Shown: one piece after another, positions 36,301 to 48,000 of the stretch
Layout: every line of letters begins with the position of its first letter
Position numbering within the stretch: the first letter of the stretch is position 1
NCBI GenBank assembly: GCA_000151295.1
Contig: GG745333.1
Coordinates: 639,113 to 703,112 of the forward strand
Direction: 5' to 3'
DNA from: Allomyces macrogynus ATCC 38327
Lineage: Eukaryota > Blastocladiomycota > Blastocladiomycetes > Blastocladiales > Blastocladiaceae
Length of the DNA: 64,000 nt
Notes under the pieces: model-generated
What the model was told of the DNA's origin: nothing
Databases searched by the model: none
What the model saw: the letters and a program-made list of their open reading frames with translations, nothing else
Translations under genes and position numbers: made by a program

Positions 36301-39300
36301 AAATCTTGGTCACGAGCGGCAGCTTCTCGCCTTCGCCGCTGATGAGCGCCGTGATGTCGAGGTTCTCCTGGAACTCGAGCGACGCGATCCCTTCGAAACA
36401 CTTTTTCAAATGCGGCTGCACGCGCGTCGGGTCCTTGGTCTCCGACAAAATCTCGAGCATTTCGTCGTTTGACAGGAAGAAGAAGCGCGGGAAGTAGAGC
36501 CGCTTGATTTCGAGGTAGTTGTTGAGCCCCTTGAGAATCTGCTCGAGCAACGCATTATCGCCGCGCAGCTCGTCGAGCATGCCCTCGTGCGCCGTGACTG
36601 TCATGATATACCGCTCCTCGACGGTGCGCTTCATGATCTTCTTCCACGACGCGTCGACGGCACGGAATTTCTTGCCCTCTTCGGGCATCTGGTTCATGAT
36701 GTCCTCGGACGAGAAAATGGGCTCGAGGTAGAGCCACGTCGCCTGCACCTTGAGCCACTCATCAATGATCTCTTGGCACGTCACGAGCTTGTGTTCCCAG
36801 TCTTTGATCTCGGCGTCAAACGGCTTGATATACGGCGAGCTGCGCATACTCTGCGTCTTGACAATGTGGTCATCGAGCAGCTGCTGCACGTCGTCGAGCG
36901 CCGACAAGATGTAAGTGCCCGTCTCGCGATACGCAATGCAGTTGAAAAACAGCGGCTCCCACTCCTTGACCATTTTCTGAATCGCCTTTTCGAGCGAGTA
37001 CTCCTTCGACGCCGACTCGGAGATTTCCTGGAACCGCGGGTAAAACTCGTCGAGCCCCATCTTCAAGATCTTGCGCAGCGACGTGGTCGCGTCAGGCTTC
37101 ATATTGACGCCCGCCGCCGTCGACATGTCCTTCCAGTGCCGGTCGCGCAACCCGACATTGCACAGGATCCGGATCACCGGCATGTTGAGCAGGAACTCGT
37201 CAATCTTCTCCTTGATGTGCGCGACGATCTTTTGCGGTTGTGCGACGCTGGCGACGAGTGTGCCGACACGGAACGTTTCGCGGCGCAGCGCGTCGATCTC
37301 GGCCTCGACCGATTCGGCATCGAGTTCCATGAGCGGGCCGTCCATGAACCGGCGGTAGGCCTTTTGGAACGCGGTCCCGCACGCATACAGCGCCTGGTAC
37401 GGCTCGAGCGCGTCGAGAATGGCCTTGCGCCGCGGATACGTCGTGATCTCGAGCCCAAACAACTCCTCCTCCTTGTTGAAGACGGCAATCGTCTCGAGCG
37501 CCGTCGCGAGCTGCTTCTGGATCCCTTGGACCTTCTTGACGTAGAACGGCATCTCGTCCACGTCGCCCACATCGGCCAGCTCCGACAATTGTTTGGTGAG
37601 GTCCTCGAGCTCGGCAATGAACCGCGTGCGCCGTTCAAACAGGTTCTCCATGTTCTTGCGCTTGGCTTCGGCCATGATCTCGTCGTGCCGCGCGAGCGCC
37701 GCGTGAATCCGCGCTGGCCAGTGGAACGTGATGTTGTTGAGGTCAATGTTTTCGGGCGTCAGCGCGCAATAGTCGACGAGGTAGATGAGCCGCTTGCTCG
37801 CGTCGTCGATTTCCGAGAAGAGCGCCGGTAAAGTCGTCTCGCGCGCTCGCTTCATGAAGACGAGAATCTCCTCCATTTCGTTGAAGTTTTCGGGCACGCA
37901 TAAAGCGCGTTCCTCGACAACCATGAAGTCCTGGTTCAGCTTGGTTTGCCGAATGATCGAGATGCGCGAGATTTGGCTCAGGTACTGGTTGGCCAAGGCC
38001 ACGGCGCGCGCCGAGATGGCGCGGTGCAGCTGCTCCATGTTAAGCACGACCATGGGGAACTCGACGGCAACCGGCATGGCCAGGACCGTGCGCGAAATGT
38101 CGTAAAACTTTTCGACTTGCTGTTGTTGGCCAGAAGAAAAGGTTAGCGAGGACCCAATTGTGATCAAACGACGTGAATAGAAGCGTACCTGCGAGTAGTC
38201 GTTGAATGAGTGCTCCTCCTTGAAGAACACGGCAATGTCCTGCTCGTGCGCCGCGTCCATGACTTTCAGCAGCTCGTCGTACCCGCGAATAAACGCATTG
38301 ATACTCGCGAAATTGCCCTCCATGACGCGCTTGAGCCGCTGCGCGATCCGCTGCAGCACCTCCTCTTGCACGCGCACTTTCATGAGCGTGAACGCGTTCG
38401 ACAGCCGCCCGGCAGGCGCCTGGAACAACTGCGCAGCCGTCGCATGGTAAATGACCGACTGTACCATTGGAATCGACTCGATGGGCCGCGTAATGTAGGT
38501 GATCCCGTCGAGCACGCCTGTTTCAATTTCGGCAAGCGGCGGGTCGAACCGAATGGTCACGGGCGCCGCCGGTTTTGTCGGTGCGGGCTTACCGTCCTCG
38601 CCCGGCAACTCGAGTCTCGGTGCTGTGAAAGCCAGCGGGTGGTCGCACGTCACGGTCTCGGTCCCGACCGCGAGCGACACCTTGACAAAGAACCCGGGCG
38701 CGGCCAACGGCGAGTACTGCGGGTCGGCCGGGTCAAAGAGCGCGACGTAGTCGTCGAGCGAGCGCAGTGCCGACGAAATGATCTGGTTGCGGATCAGCGT
38801 GTTGGCGCAATCAAAGAGCCGGTCCGACGGCATCGCCTGCGGCGGGGCCATGACCAAGCGCCGCGCGCGCGCTGGCCCCGTGCGCCTCCGCGGGCGGCGA
38901 CGCGCCACCACCAGCGCTCTCAACTCCAAACGCCGGCCGGCGCTTGGCCGACTTGACGAGCGCGTCGTAAAAGCACCGCAGTACGCCCATGTACCAACCG
39001 TTGAGAATCTTTTCGCGGCTGCGCTCGGCCTGCACGATCAGGATCGACTTGAAGACCGAGTACCGGTAGGGGCCCGGCGTGACGCGGAAATCGTTGGGCG
39101 AAAAGAGCCGCGTCGAGTCAAGCAGGTTCCACGACTCGATGATGAACCGCACGGCCGGGTGCGTAATGAACAGGATGCGCTCCATTTTGGCGTGGTTGTC
39201 GAGATACCTCGGGCGCCACCCGGACGGGAGCCGCGAGCGTTGCGCCGAGAGGGGCTCGACGGGCGGCGAGATCGTGAGGACCATGCCGCCGCTGGCCAAA

Positions 39301-40433
39301 GACAAGGTCGATGCGGCGACGCCACTGCCGCCGTCGAGACTGGCGCGCGATGTGAGTTGGTCCTGGCTGGAAAGCGAGCCCGACGCGAGATTCGGTAGCG
39401 ACTGGCTGTCCGTGACGGTGCGCGACCGCCGCTTGCGCGGCGTCGACGCGAGAATCGTGCGCAAAGTCGCGTCCTGGTTGCTCTCGTTCCAGTTGTCGTT
39501 GACGGCCTTGAGCATGGCGGCAATCTCCTGCGTGTACCGCCGCCGAATGAAGAGCGGGATGCGCCGTTCGATGCGCGTGAGCATGATGGGTTCCATCAAG
39601 AACGGGTCTTGGTTGGCAATCGACTTGCGCAGGACGCCGATCAAGGACTAGAGTCGTAATGTAAGTTATGAGTGATGGAGCCCGTTGGGATGAAGAAACG
39701 AGGTCGAGACTTACCTCAACGCGCTCGTCCTCGCTCGCGTAATGAACGTCGGCAGCGTGGTCCAAGATCATGGTCTGAACAGTGCGCAGCGTCGTCTCGT
39801 CAAACGACCTGCTCTTTTCCTGTTCACTAGAATCAACATCGGAACAATCGCCGTGTCAGTCAAGACAACAAAAACCTGGCCTGGCATATCGACCCAACGT
39901 ACGCGACAAACTCGAGAATCAGCGCCCGCAACGGCCGCTGCGAAATTCGTGCATCCCAGCCGTCCGCATCATTGACTGCGCGCGACCGTTTCGTCTTGAT
40001 CGCATAGTCCATGGCCGACTGCGCCTGGCCCGACGTGGCCATGTACCCGCCCGTCGCGCCCGGAATCGCAGGTCCCGGGAGCGGTGCGCCGTACTTGTTG
40101 AGCGAATTGCGTTTGGTCGGGCTCGTGCCATCGGCCAGCCCGTGCGCAAGTGGGTCGCCATCATTGTCGGTTGCGGGACCGTGCGCGTGCGTCGAGGACG
40201 AGTGCGCGCGGCGTGGCGGTGGCGGGTGCGGACGTAAACTGGCGAGCGGGTTGGCGGGCGAGCTTCGGACGTCGCGCGAGAGCCGCAGCAAGTCTATCGC
40301 GGAGTAAAGTGTTGAGCGTGGATCGCGAGTTGTGCGAGCGTGATGGGGGAGGATTACCCTTGAGGGGAACGCTGCGGTCCTGTATCCTCGCCGATTGATT
40401 ATCAGCAGCAGGCGGCTGCTTCGACGTGGACAT
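27392..40433 (-). CDS. Axonemal inner-arm dynein heavy chain, DNAH3/7/12 group
   Basis: Second single-headed inner-arm dynein motor. Exons in order: 40433-40358, 40293-39903, 39808-39715, 39647-about 38932, about 38844-38189, 38119-34463, 34375-29391, 29322-27983, 27906-27695 and 27625-27392. With an 88-nt intron at the uncertain fourth junction the frame closes at 4119 aa, the size of DNAH3. P-loops are AAA1 [11 protein letters not shown] (about residue 1450), AAA2 [10 protein letters not shown] (about 1730), AAA3 [10 protein letters not shown] (about 2076) and AAA4 [10 protein letters not shown] (about 2423). Motifs such as [32 protein letters not shown] and [19 protein letters not shown] are diagnostic of this group. 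The stalk coiled coil lies at about 31.0-31.9 kb. The end reads [20 protein letters not shown]. The 69-nt intron 38188-38120 is in frame and stop-free. Start MSTSKQPPA is the first ATG. Confidence 0.92.
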
Positions 40434-40940
40434 GGTATCGCGACTTGGGGTTAGCTGGCAATGCGAGACGAAGACTGACGAGCAGCAGTCGGGCGCCGTG
40501 GTCAGCGAGCGGCCGCTTGCACCGCGGGATGGAAGGAGAGCCCCGCAGGAGATTGATTTGGAGGGTGCAATCTTCGCAGGCCCAGAGGGCAAGCGGGAGA
40601 TGTCGGTGTGGTGAATGCGATGGTTGGTCGAGCGTTGCGGGTGAAAGCCAGCTCGGATGGTAGGAGGCCGGCGATCAGAGTGCCGCAGACGGCACGCGAC
40701 ACTTTGCGGCAAGTACGAGCAGGTTTCCGTAGCGGAAGCGGGTGCGAGCGGCCGGCCGCTGCGGGTGGCGACCGACCAAAGGTGGTGGCCCACCGACTGA
40801 TCAGCGTTCGTTGGGCTGCGAGACGCGCAAAAGACACTCGAAGCGAAAACCACGTGTTGCACGCGCGTCCTTGGCTGCTTGAGAGTGGTTGATCGCTTGA
40901 TCAAGAGATCTTCTTGCTGTCGACAGCAACCTGTATCGCG
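40434..40940. promoter_or_regulatory. Divergent promoter region, dynein / ELP6
   Basis: About 507 nt between the start codons of the minus-strand dynein and plus-strand ELP6. It must contain both promoters. A palindromic gatcgcttgatcaagagatc stretch lies at 40891-40910, just upstream of ELP6; its role is unknown. Confidence 0.4.
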
Positions 40941-41830
40941 ATGTTCGACCTGATCCAGCACCTGCAGCTGCCGAACCTGCGGCACATTGCCGTCGTGCAT
41001 GAGACGGGCGTCGACGCTGCGTTTGTGCTGCCCACGTTCGTGCACGCCGCCGCGCATTCGCTCCAACGACCCGTGATTGTCGTCTCAACACACCAGCTCT
41101 TCCTGCACTACGCGCACGTCTGCCGCAAACTCGGCGGACCCTTGCATCTCGCGCACCTGCCGCCCGATCGGTTTCTGTTCATCGACGCGCTCTCGCGATA
41201 CTATGTCGATCCGACTACGCCGGCTCCAGCTGCAAATCTGCCCGTTGCGCCGTCAGCGCCGTACTCGAAGACGACCGAGCCCGCCAAGGGCAACATAGTC
41301 TATTTGCACCATTACGCAGACGTGTTGGCGACCTTGGCGAATTTGATCGCAGCGCACGTGCAGCAAGCAGGGCCGTCACTGATCCTGCTCGACGATCTGA
41401 TGCCGTTTGTCTTTTCCGAGGCCGTCACGCCCAATGACATTGTGCTCTTTGTGCGCAGGATATTGGCGCTGGCCGAAGAGGTGCGTAGGATGTTGAAATT
41501 TGTCTCGTCAGTCCGATGATGCTGATTTCAACCGTGCTGGTTGACCAGACCAACTCGACGCTCCTGTCAACTGCGCAAAACAACGTCGGCGATCTGGATG
41601 GCGATATGCTTGCACGCGCGCTCCCCTCGCTGGCCGACACGGTGCTCGTCATCAAGGCCCTGCAGTCGGGCTATTCACGCGACGTCGATGGCCAGCTGCT
41701 TGTTGTTCGCGGTAAGCGCGCCATGGCACGCAACCCAACGACGTTGCCCGAGCCTGTCCACCTGCAGTTCAAGGTCGGCGACAAGGGTATCAGTTATTTC
41801 GGCCATGGGCTGGCGGCCGCGTTGGTGTAA
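40941..41830 (+). CDS. ELP6: Elongator complex subunit ELP6
   Basis: RecA-fold subunit that forms the hetero-hexameric Elp4-5-6 ring of Elongator, which helps modify wobble uridines of tRNAs. Exons are 40941-41480 and 41549-41830, joined in phase 0, giving 273 aa. The fold core shows HIAVVHETGVDAAFVLPTF, then RPVIVVSTHQLFLHY and SLILLDDLMPFVF, without a usable Walker A loop, as in other ELP6 proteins. The second exon has LIVKALQSG-like text (VLVIKALQSGYSRDVDGQLL) and QFKVGDKGISYFGHG, which match the ELP6 C-terminal strands. The intron ends GACCAG and has a good branch-like gctgat upstream. ELP2 of the same complex lies about 11 kb downstream. Confidence 0.85.
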
Positions 41831-42005
41831 TGTAAGAGTGAAGTGAGTATTGTGAAACAAGCCATTTTTGATTCCATTGAGGTCTAAAACACAACAATAC
41901 AGAAAGGGAAACACCCAAAAATTCGAATCAAAGTCGGGAACATCAAATCGCAAATCGCACACCCAATAATTGACCGGCACGACGCTACCGTGTCCATGAA
42001 TCTAC

Positions 42006-45000
42006 CTACTCCTTGCTGCCTGTCTTGACGCGCTTCACCGAATCGTGCATGCGCGACGCCTGGCCTGCCTCGGCCTTGCGCTTCTTGAGCTGCTTCTTGG
42101 CCTCGTTACGCGCCAACTTGCGTTGCGCAAATGCCTTGGGGTCTGTGACGGCCAGCTCGGCCTTCTTTTGCCTGCGCTCTTGCCGCGTGCGCTCCGAGTT
42201 GGATCGAGCCTCGGCGTATGCCTTGGTGAAGTTGGTGTTGCCGATGCGCGTCTGCAACAAGTCCATGATCTCCTGGCAGAAGGAGCGCAGTTCGTCTGTG
42301 AAGAGCGGGTGGCCAGGTGAGCATTATGTAGAGCAAAAATGCCCCGAAACGCAACGAAAAGAAGCGTACCCCATTGTGGCCCCTTGGTCGACTCGTCCAC
42401 CATGGTCCGGTAAATCGGCGCCAAAATCGGCTGCAAGTATGCGATCGTCGCGTCCGGTTCAAACGAGTTGATCAGCGCGGCAAAGATTTGGAAAATCGAC
42501 TTGCGCAGCAACGTCTCCTTGTTACGCGCCTGGTCCTGCCGCGCCAGGAAACTGAGGTGCCGGAGCACGCCCATGAGCGGGCGCACGGGGCCCTTGGCCG
42601 GTTTTGCCGGCTCGTCGTCGTCGCTCGCCGCCTCGCCATCGAGCGCCACGTCCGTCGCGGCCGTCGGCGTCGCCGCGTGCAACTGCTTGGCGAGGAAAAA
42701 GTAATTCTTGACGACTTGCGTGGCCAGGTCCGGGTTGAGGAACTGTGACGTGAGTTGCCGGCCCATGGCTTTGGCCAGGTGCCGAAGCGTCTCAACCGAC
42801 ATGCAGGGCGACTCGGCAAAGTAAACCCCGAGGCACCGCGACGTGGCCAGCCGGATCCACACGTGTGGGTGCAGCAGGTGTGGCTTGAGCACCTCGACCA
42901 CGTCCACGTCGGTCTGCACGGGCGCGCGCGTCACGTATTTGGTCAGCGTCAGCACGGCCTGGTAGCACAACTTCCAGTCGCCGGCAGGCGCCTCGTCCTG
43001 GTCGAGATCGAGGTCCATCTCGTCCTCTTCCTGCTCCTTTTCCTGTTCCTTGGCCGCGGCATCGAGAATCGTCACGACCTCGGCCATCATTTCGGGCAGG
43101 TCCTTGTCGGCGAGAATCAAGATACCGTGCACTTGCGTGGCGACGAGGCACGTGGCTGGCGTCTTGTACCAGCTCTGCACCATCTTGTGGATCTTGCCAA
43201 TCGCCGGGAACCGCGAGACGAGCAGCTGAATCACCTTGGCCGCCATTTGCTGGCACTTGGGCGAGTCGTCGGCGAGTCGCGTCACGAGGCCCATGAACAT
43301 AAGCTCGCCGTGCTCAGCCAAGAGTTCATCCGGCAACTTCTTGACAAACGAGTACATGAGCTCGAGCACCGACACGCGGCCTTGCTCAAACTGGTACCCG
43401 AGGTTCTTGACCATCCATGTCACATGGTTGGCCATGCGCTGCTTGCCCTGCGGATACGTGAGCAAGAACATCAGGTAGACGGATCGGCACAGGTCCTGCA
43501 CGTTCTGCGTCTGGCTCGTGACCATAATCTGCGCAATCTCGAGCACGAGCTCGTAGACCTCGTTGACGACCACTTGCCGCGCCATGATCGACTTGATGAT
43601 CGAGTAGGTGATGGTGTGGTGGTCGTGGTCGCCAATCTCGGGCCGCAACAGCCGAATCAGGGCCTTGACCTGTGTCTGCGTGAACGGAATATACTCGCAG
43701 TGCCGCATGACCGCGTAAATCAGCTTGAGCGAGGCCTGCGCGAGGTCCGACTTGACGTTTTGCAAGCTAGCGAGCGTGTGGAACGTGTCGCGCATAACGA
43801 GCGGCAGCGCGTCTTTGAGCGCCGACAGCGGCATCGGCGCGAGGTTTTGCATGACGAACGTGGCGAGCACGAGCGTGTTGTTGTGCTTCGACGTGAAGCA
43901 TTCGGCGACGACATCGACGAGAGCGTTGAGCATGGCCGTGTGCTCCGTGTTGCGCACCGAGATACGGTCGCTGCGCAGGCATCGCATCAGCACCTGCAGG
44001 CCAAACTCGACAAAGTGGTGCGCATTCGTCTTCCACGCCGCGTGCTTAACCGCCTCAGCCTCGAGCCGGGACGCACTGTTCTCGACAATCAGCGTGTGCG
44101 CGAGCTTCATGAGTTCCTCGAGCGACGCCGTCTCGTTCTTGACCATGCCCACACTAACCCGCTTGAGCGCCATATTGGCCTTGTCGAGCAACTTGGCATC
44201 ACGCGTGACCAACAAGATACGCTTGACCTCAATTAGAAGTTTCGACAGCACCTGCAGCGACCCATGCGTCGCCATAATTTCGAGCGTCTCATACGACTTG
44301 GTCGACTTGAGTTCTTTCATGCTCTTGATGTAGGCCTCGGCGTCCTTTTCCTGCCCGACGTCGCCGAAAATATCGTCCGAGACGATCTGGCACAGATCGT
44401 CAATGCACACGTCGAGGTGCTCAGGCGACAGCTCCAAGCTGTTCAAAACCGCATGCACCGTGAACCCGAGCACGTGCAACTGGTACCCGCGCAACAGCGC
44501 CGACCGCAACTCCTTGATCAAGAAGAACAGGTACTTGGCGCCGAGCACCTGCAAAATCTTAATGAGCGTTGTGCGCGTCTGGTTCCGCGTGATCTGCGAC
44601 CGCGCGCGCAGGAGCTGTGCGAGCTTGGTGAGCAATGCCGGCACCTGGATCGTCTTGGCCGCGTCGGGCAGCCATGTGATCAAGTGCGTGATACCGAGCG
44701 CAATCGGCACGCGCACGCTCATCGTCTCGTCGTCGGCCTTTTTGCGCGACAGCAGGTACCGGTTGAGTTCCGGGATGATCTTGAACAGCACCGTGTTGAA
44801 GATCTTGCGTTTTTGGTCGGCACTGGCCAGCGCTGCAGCATTCGCGGCCTCCTCTTGCTCCTCGGCCGCTTGGTCCTCGGCTTCGCGCGCCTTGATCTCG
44901 GCCGCACTCTCTTCCTCCTCGGGCTCGTCGTCGTCGTCGAGACTAGGGTCGTCCTTGGCAGGAGCGGCAGCGGCCACACCCTTGCCCTCCACCGCCATCG

Positions 45001-48000
45001 GGGCCGCGACAGCTGCCGATCGCATCAGCGGCGCCGACGCGAGCGGGTCGTCAATGTCGTCGATTTGGAAATGGAACGCATCGAGCACACCGACGAGCGC
45101 CTTGATGAGCACCTTTTCCTTGGCCTTTTCGTTTTCGCGGCGCAGACTGTTGAAGAAGTTGCGCACAACGAGATAGTACGACCCCCACGCGAGCTGCTTG
45201 GTAATCGCCGTGATCGTGAGCACCGTATCGTTGACCAAGTTCGTGTCCTTGTGCTCGAGGAAGTGCATCATCATCGACAAGAACACGTGGTTGAGCGTGG
45301 CCGGACGAATGCGATGCGCGTGTTCGCGCAGGCGACCCAGGGCGCGCACACGGCGGTGCAGTTGGATGTGGTAGACGTTTTCGAAAAAGCCCGACTCGTC
45401 TGTGGCGTCGCGCGGGAGCAGGATTGTCATGTCGGCGAAAATGTCCATGGTCGAGAGCACCGTCACGCACTTGACGAGCACCTTGGTCCATTCCATGCGC
45501 ACGAGTTCCGAGTGACGCACGCGGAAGCCCTTTTTCAGGGCCGGGTAGACGACGTGCTGGACCATCCCGCGCAGCTCGTCGTTGTTGACGGCGAGTTCGG
45601 CAAAGAGACCGAGCACGTGCGCCGAGTTGGCGCGCGCCGACAGGTCCTCGTCCTTGATGTACCAGAACAGGTTGTAGAGGACAGGCATCCACTCGACGGG
45701 CGTCAGGTCGGCATGCACCTTGGCCAGGTCCGTGAACGAGGTCAGCACCACGTCGTAGTCGACCTCGTCCATGCGGCGCCTCGAGAAAGTGTTGAGCCCG
45801 CGGCAGATCTTGGACACGTGCGGCAATTCGAGCAGTTTCGCGACCGAGTGCGTGAGCACGACGAGCTGCTGCCGCGACGCCTTGGTCTCGAGCTCGGCGT
45901 AGAGTCGCGAAATGGCCTGGAGCACGGCCATGACGTCGTCCTTGGGCAGGTACTGGATGCACGACTGCAAGATGCGCAAAACATTGTCCTTGGTCTCGGG
46001 AAGCGTCCGCGCCTTGAGGACTGGGAGCAGAACCGTGACGAGGCCCGGCGCGTCCTTGGCGCCGATCAGCGGAGCCATTTCCGAGCACAGCTTGATCAGG
46101 CGTGTCATCGACCCGACCGTCTTGGGCGAGATCATGGTCGCGGCGATGCGGAACACATCTTGGCTCACGGGCTGCAGCAATGCCGACTTCTTTTCGAGCA
46201 CGGCAAAGAGCAGGTCAAGGACGAGATTGCGCACAGGCTCAAATCCAGTCAGACACTGCACGACGTAGGGCAGGGCGTCGGTGCACGTCACGGCAAAGTA
46301 ATCAAACTGGTGCACGGCCCACGCCGTAAGCAGTGACAGCGACGGCGAGACCGACGACTTGTTCTCATGGAACAGCGCGGCCAAGCGCGGCGAAATGACG
46401 TGCTGGTACATGGCGTCGACGTAGACCGAGTAATCGAGGGGCAGGCCGAGGTTGAACAGACCGACAAGCCGCTTAAGCGAGGCACTGCGAATATCGCGGA
46501 TTCGCCGAAGCGTGATCTTTTCGGACTCATCACTCGCGTCCTCCTTTTCCTTTTCCTCGGCGTCCTCATTCGCGTCGTCGGCGTCAGCCGGTTCGGCACC
46601 GTCCACGTCCATGGCCTCCTGCTCCCGCGCCTGCACCGCCAAGCACGACGCGCACGCCAGCGACACAATAATATCGAGCGTCGGCTCGAGCACGGGCACG
46701 ATGCGGCGATTGACCTGCTTGATGACGTCGTCCATGAGCGAGAGGAAACCAGCCGCCTTGCCGTCATCGACCCATTCGAGAATCGACGTGTCGACGGTGC
46801 GCGGCGGCAACGTCGCCGGCCGCATCAGGTCAAACAAGAACTGCACTTCGCTCGGCGCGGCACCGGCCATGAGACTAAGCACGTTCCCGCGGCGCTGCGC
46901 CATGTGGCCCTTGCGCGAGAGCATGCGGCCGTAGAGAACGCGCGTCAGGATCGGGAAAATATCGGCGCGGTGCGCCATCTTGAACGTGCCGTCCTCGGAG
47001 TTGTCGAGCTTGATGGAGAGCAGAGTGTCGCGGAACTTGTTGTCCTCTAGCAGGTCGACGAGCAGCGAGTGATACGGCGTGTACCATGGCGCAGCGTAGG
47101 TGTGGATGCAGTTGAGCGCGAGCTTTTGCAGGTGCACGTCACCGCGCACGAGTAGGGCCAGGTATAGCGGGTAGAGCTGGTCGGCCTTGTACGTGTGCTG
47201 CGGCTTGAAGTGCGCGAGCAGCTCGAGGAAGACGACCAGCTTCTTGGTGACGATCGCGTGCGTGAGCGACACCAGGTGGTCCGGCTCAAACGGCAAGTTG
47301 GTCGATCCGAGCTCGATACCCTCGATTGCGTCGGCCACAGGCAGGTCTGGGTGGTAGTGCGAGTACTCGTCGCGCAAAAACTGGAGGAAGAGCGGCACAA
47401 GGAACTTGGACTTGGCCTCGGCGAAGGGGTTGTCGACGAGCGACTTGAGGATCAGCAGGTGCGTGTTCCAGTAATCGACTCGGTCGAGCTGTACGGCAAA
47501 AACGTCGCGAACGTGGCCCGCGAGCAGGTCGTTGGTTACCGCCACAATCGACTTGGCCTGAGCGCCATCCACATCCATGCTGTCCTCGTCGGTCTCGTCG
47601 TCGTCCAGAGACGGGCTCGGGACCGGGAACTCCGAGCGAACGTGCGAGAACGAGTCGTTGTTCTGGAACTGCACCAAGCACTCGCTGATGCGGTTCCAGT
47701 ACGTGGTGGGCGCAACCTGCGACAGCTTGGTCAAGAGGTCCTTCACGTGCGGCCACAGGGGCGCAAAGTTGGTCGCGTTGACGGCAATCGCAAACCGCGC
47801 AACAATGTTGAGCACGCGCGCCGGCATGTCTTTGGTGAGCTGCAGCTCGAGGTTCTTGATGTTCATAACTTTTTCGCGCTGGTCGTGCATCGTGTTGGAA
47901 ATCGCGTCAATCGTCGAGCACCGCGCCACAGCCGTGTCGTTGGGCAAGAGATGCGCGAGCGCCGCCAATGCCGCCGAGCGCACCGGTTGGCACAGCGACG

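Noticed and set aside
44264..46336. 690-codon plus-strand open frame inside UTP20
   Set aside because: It is antisense to conserved UTP20 sequence, with Arg/His-rich low-information text.
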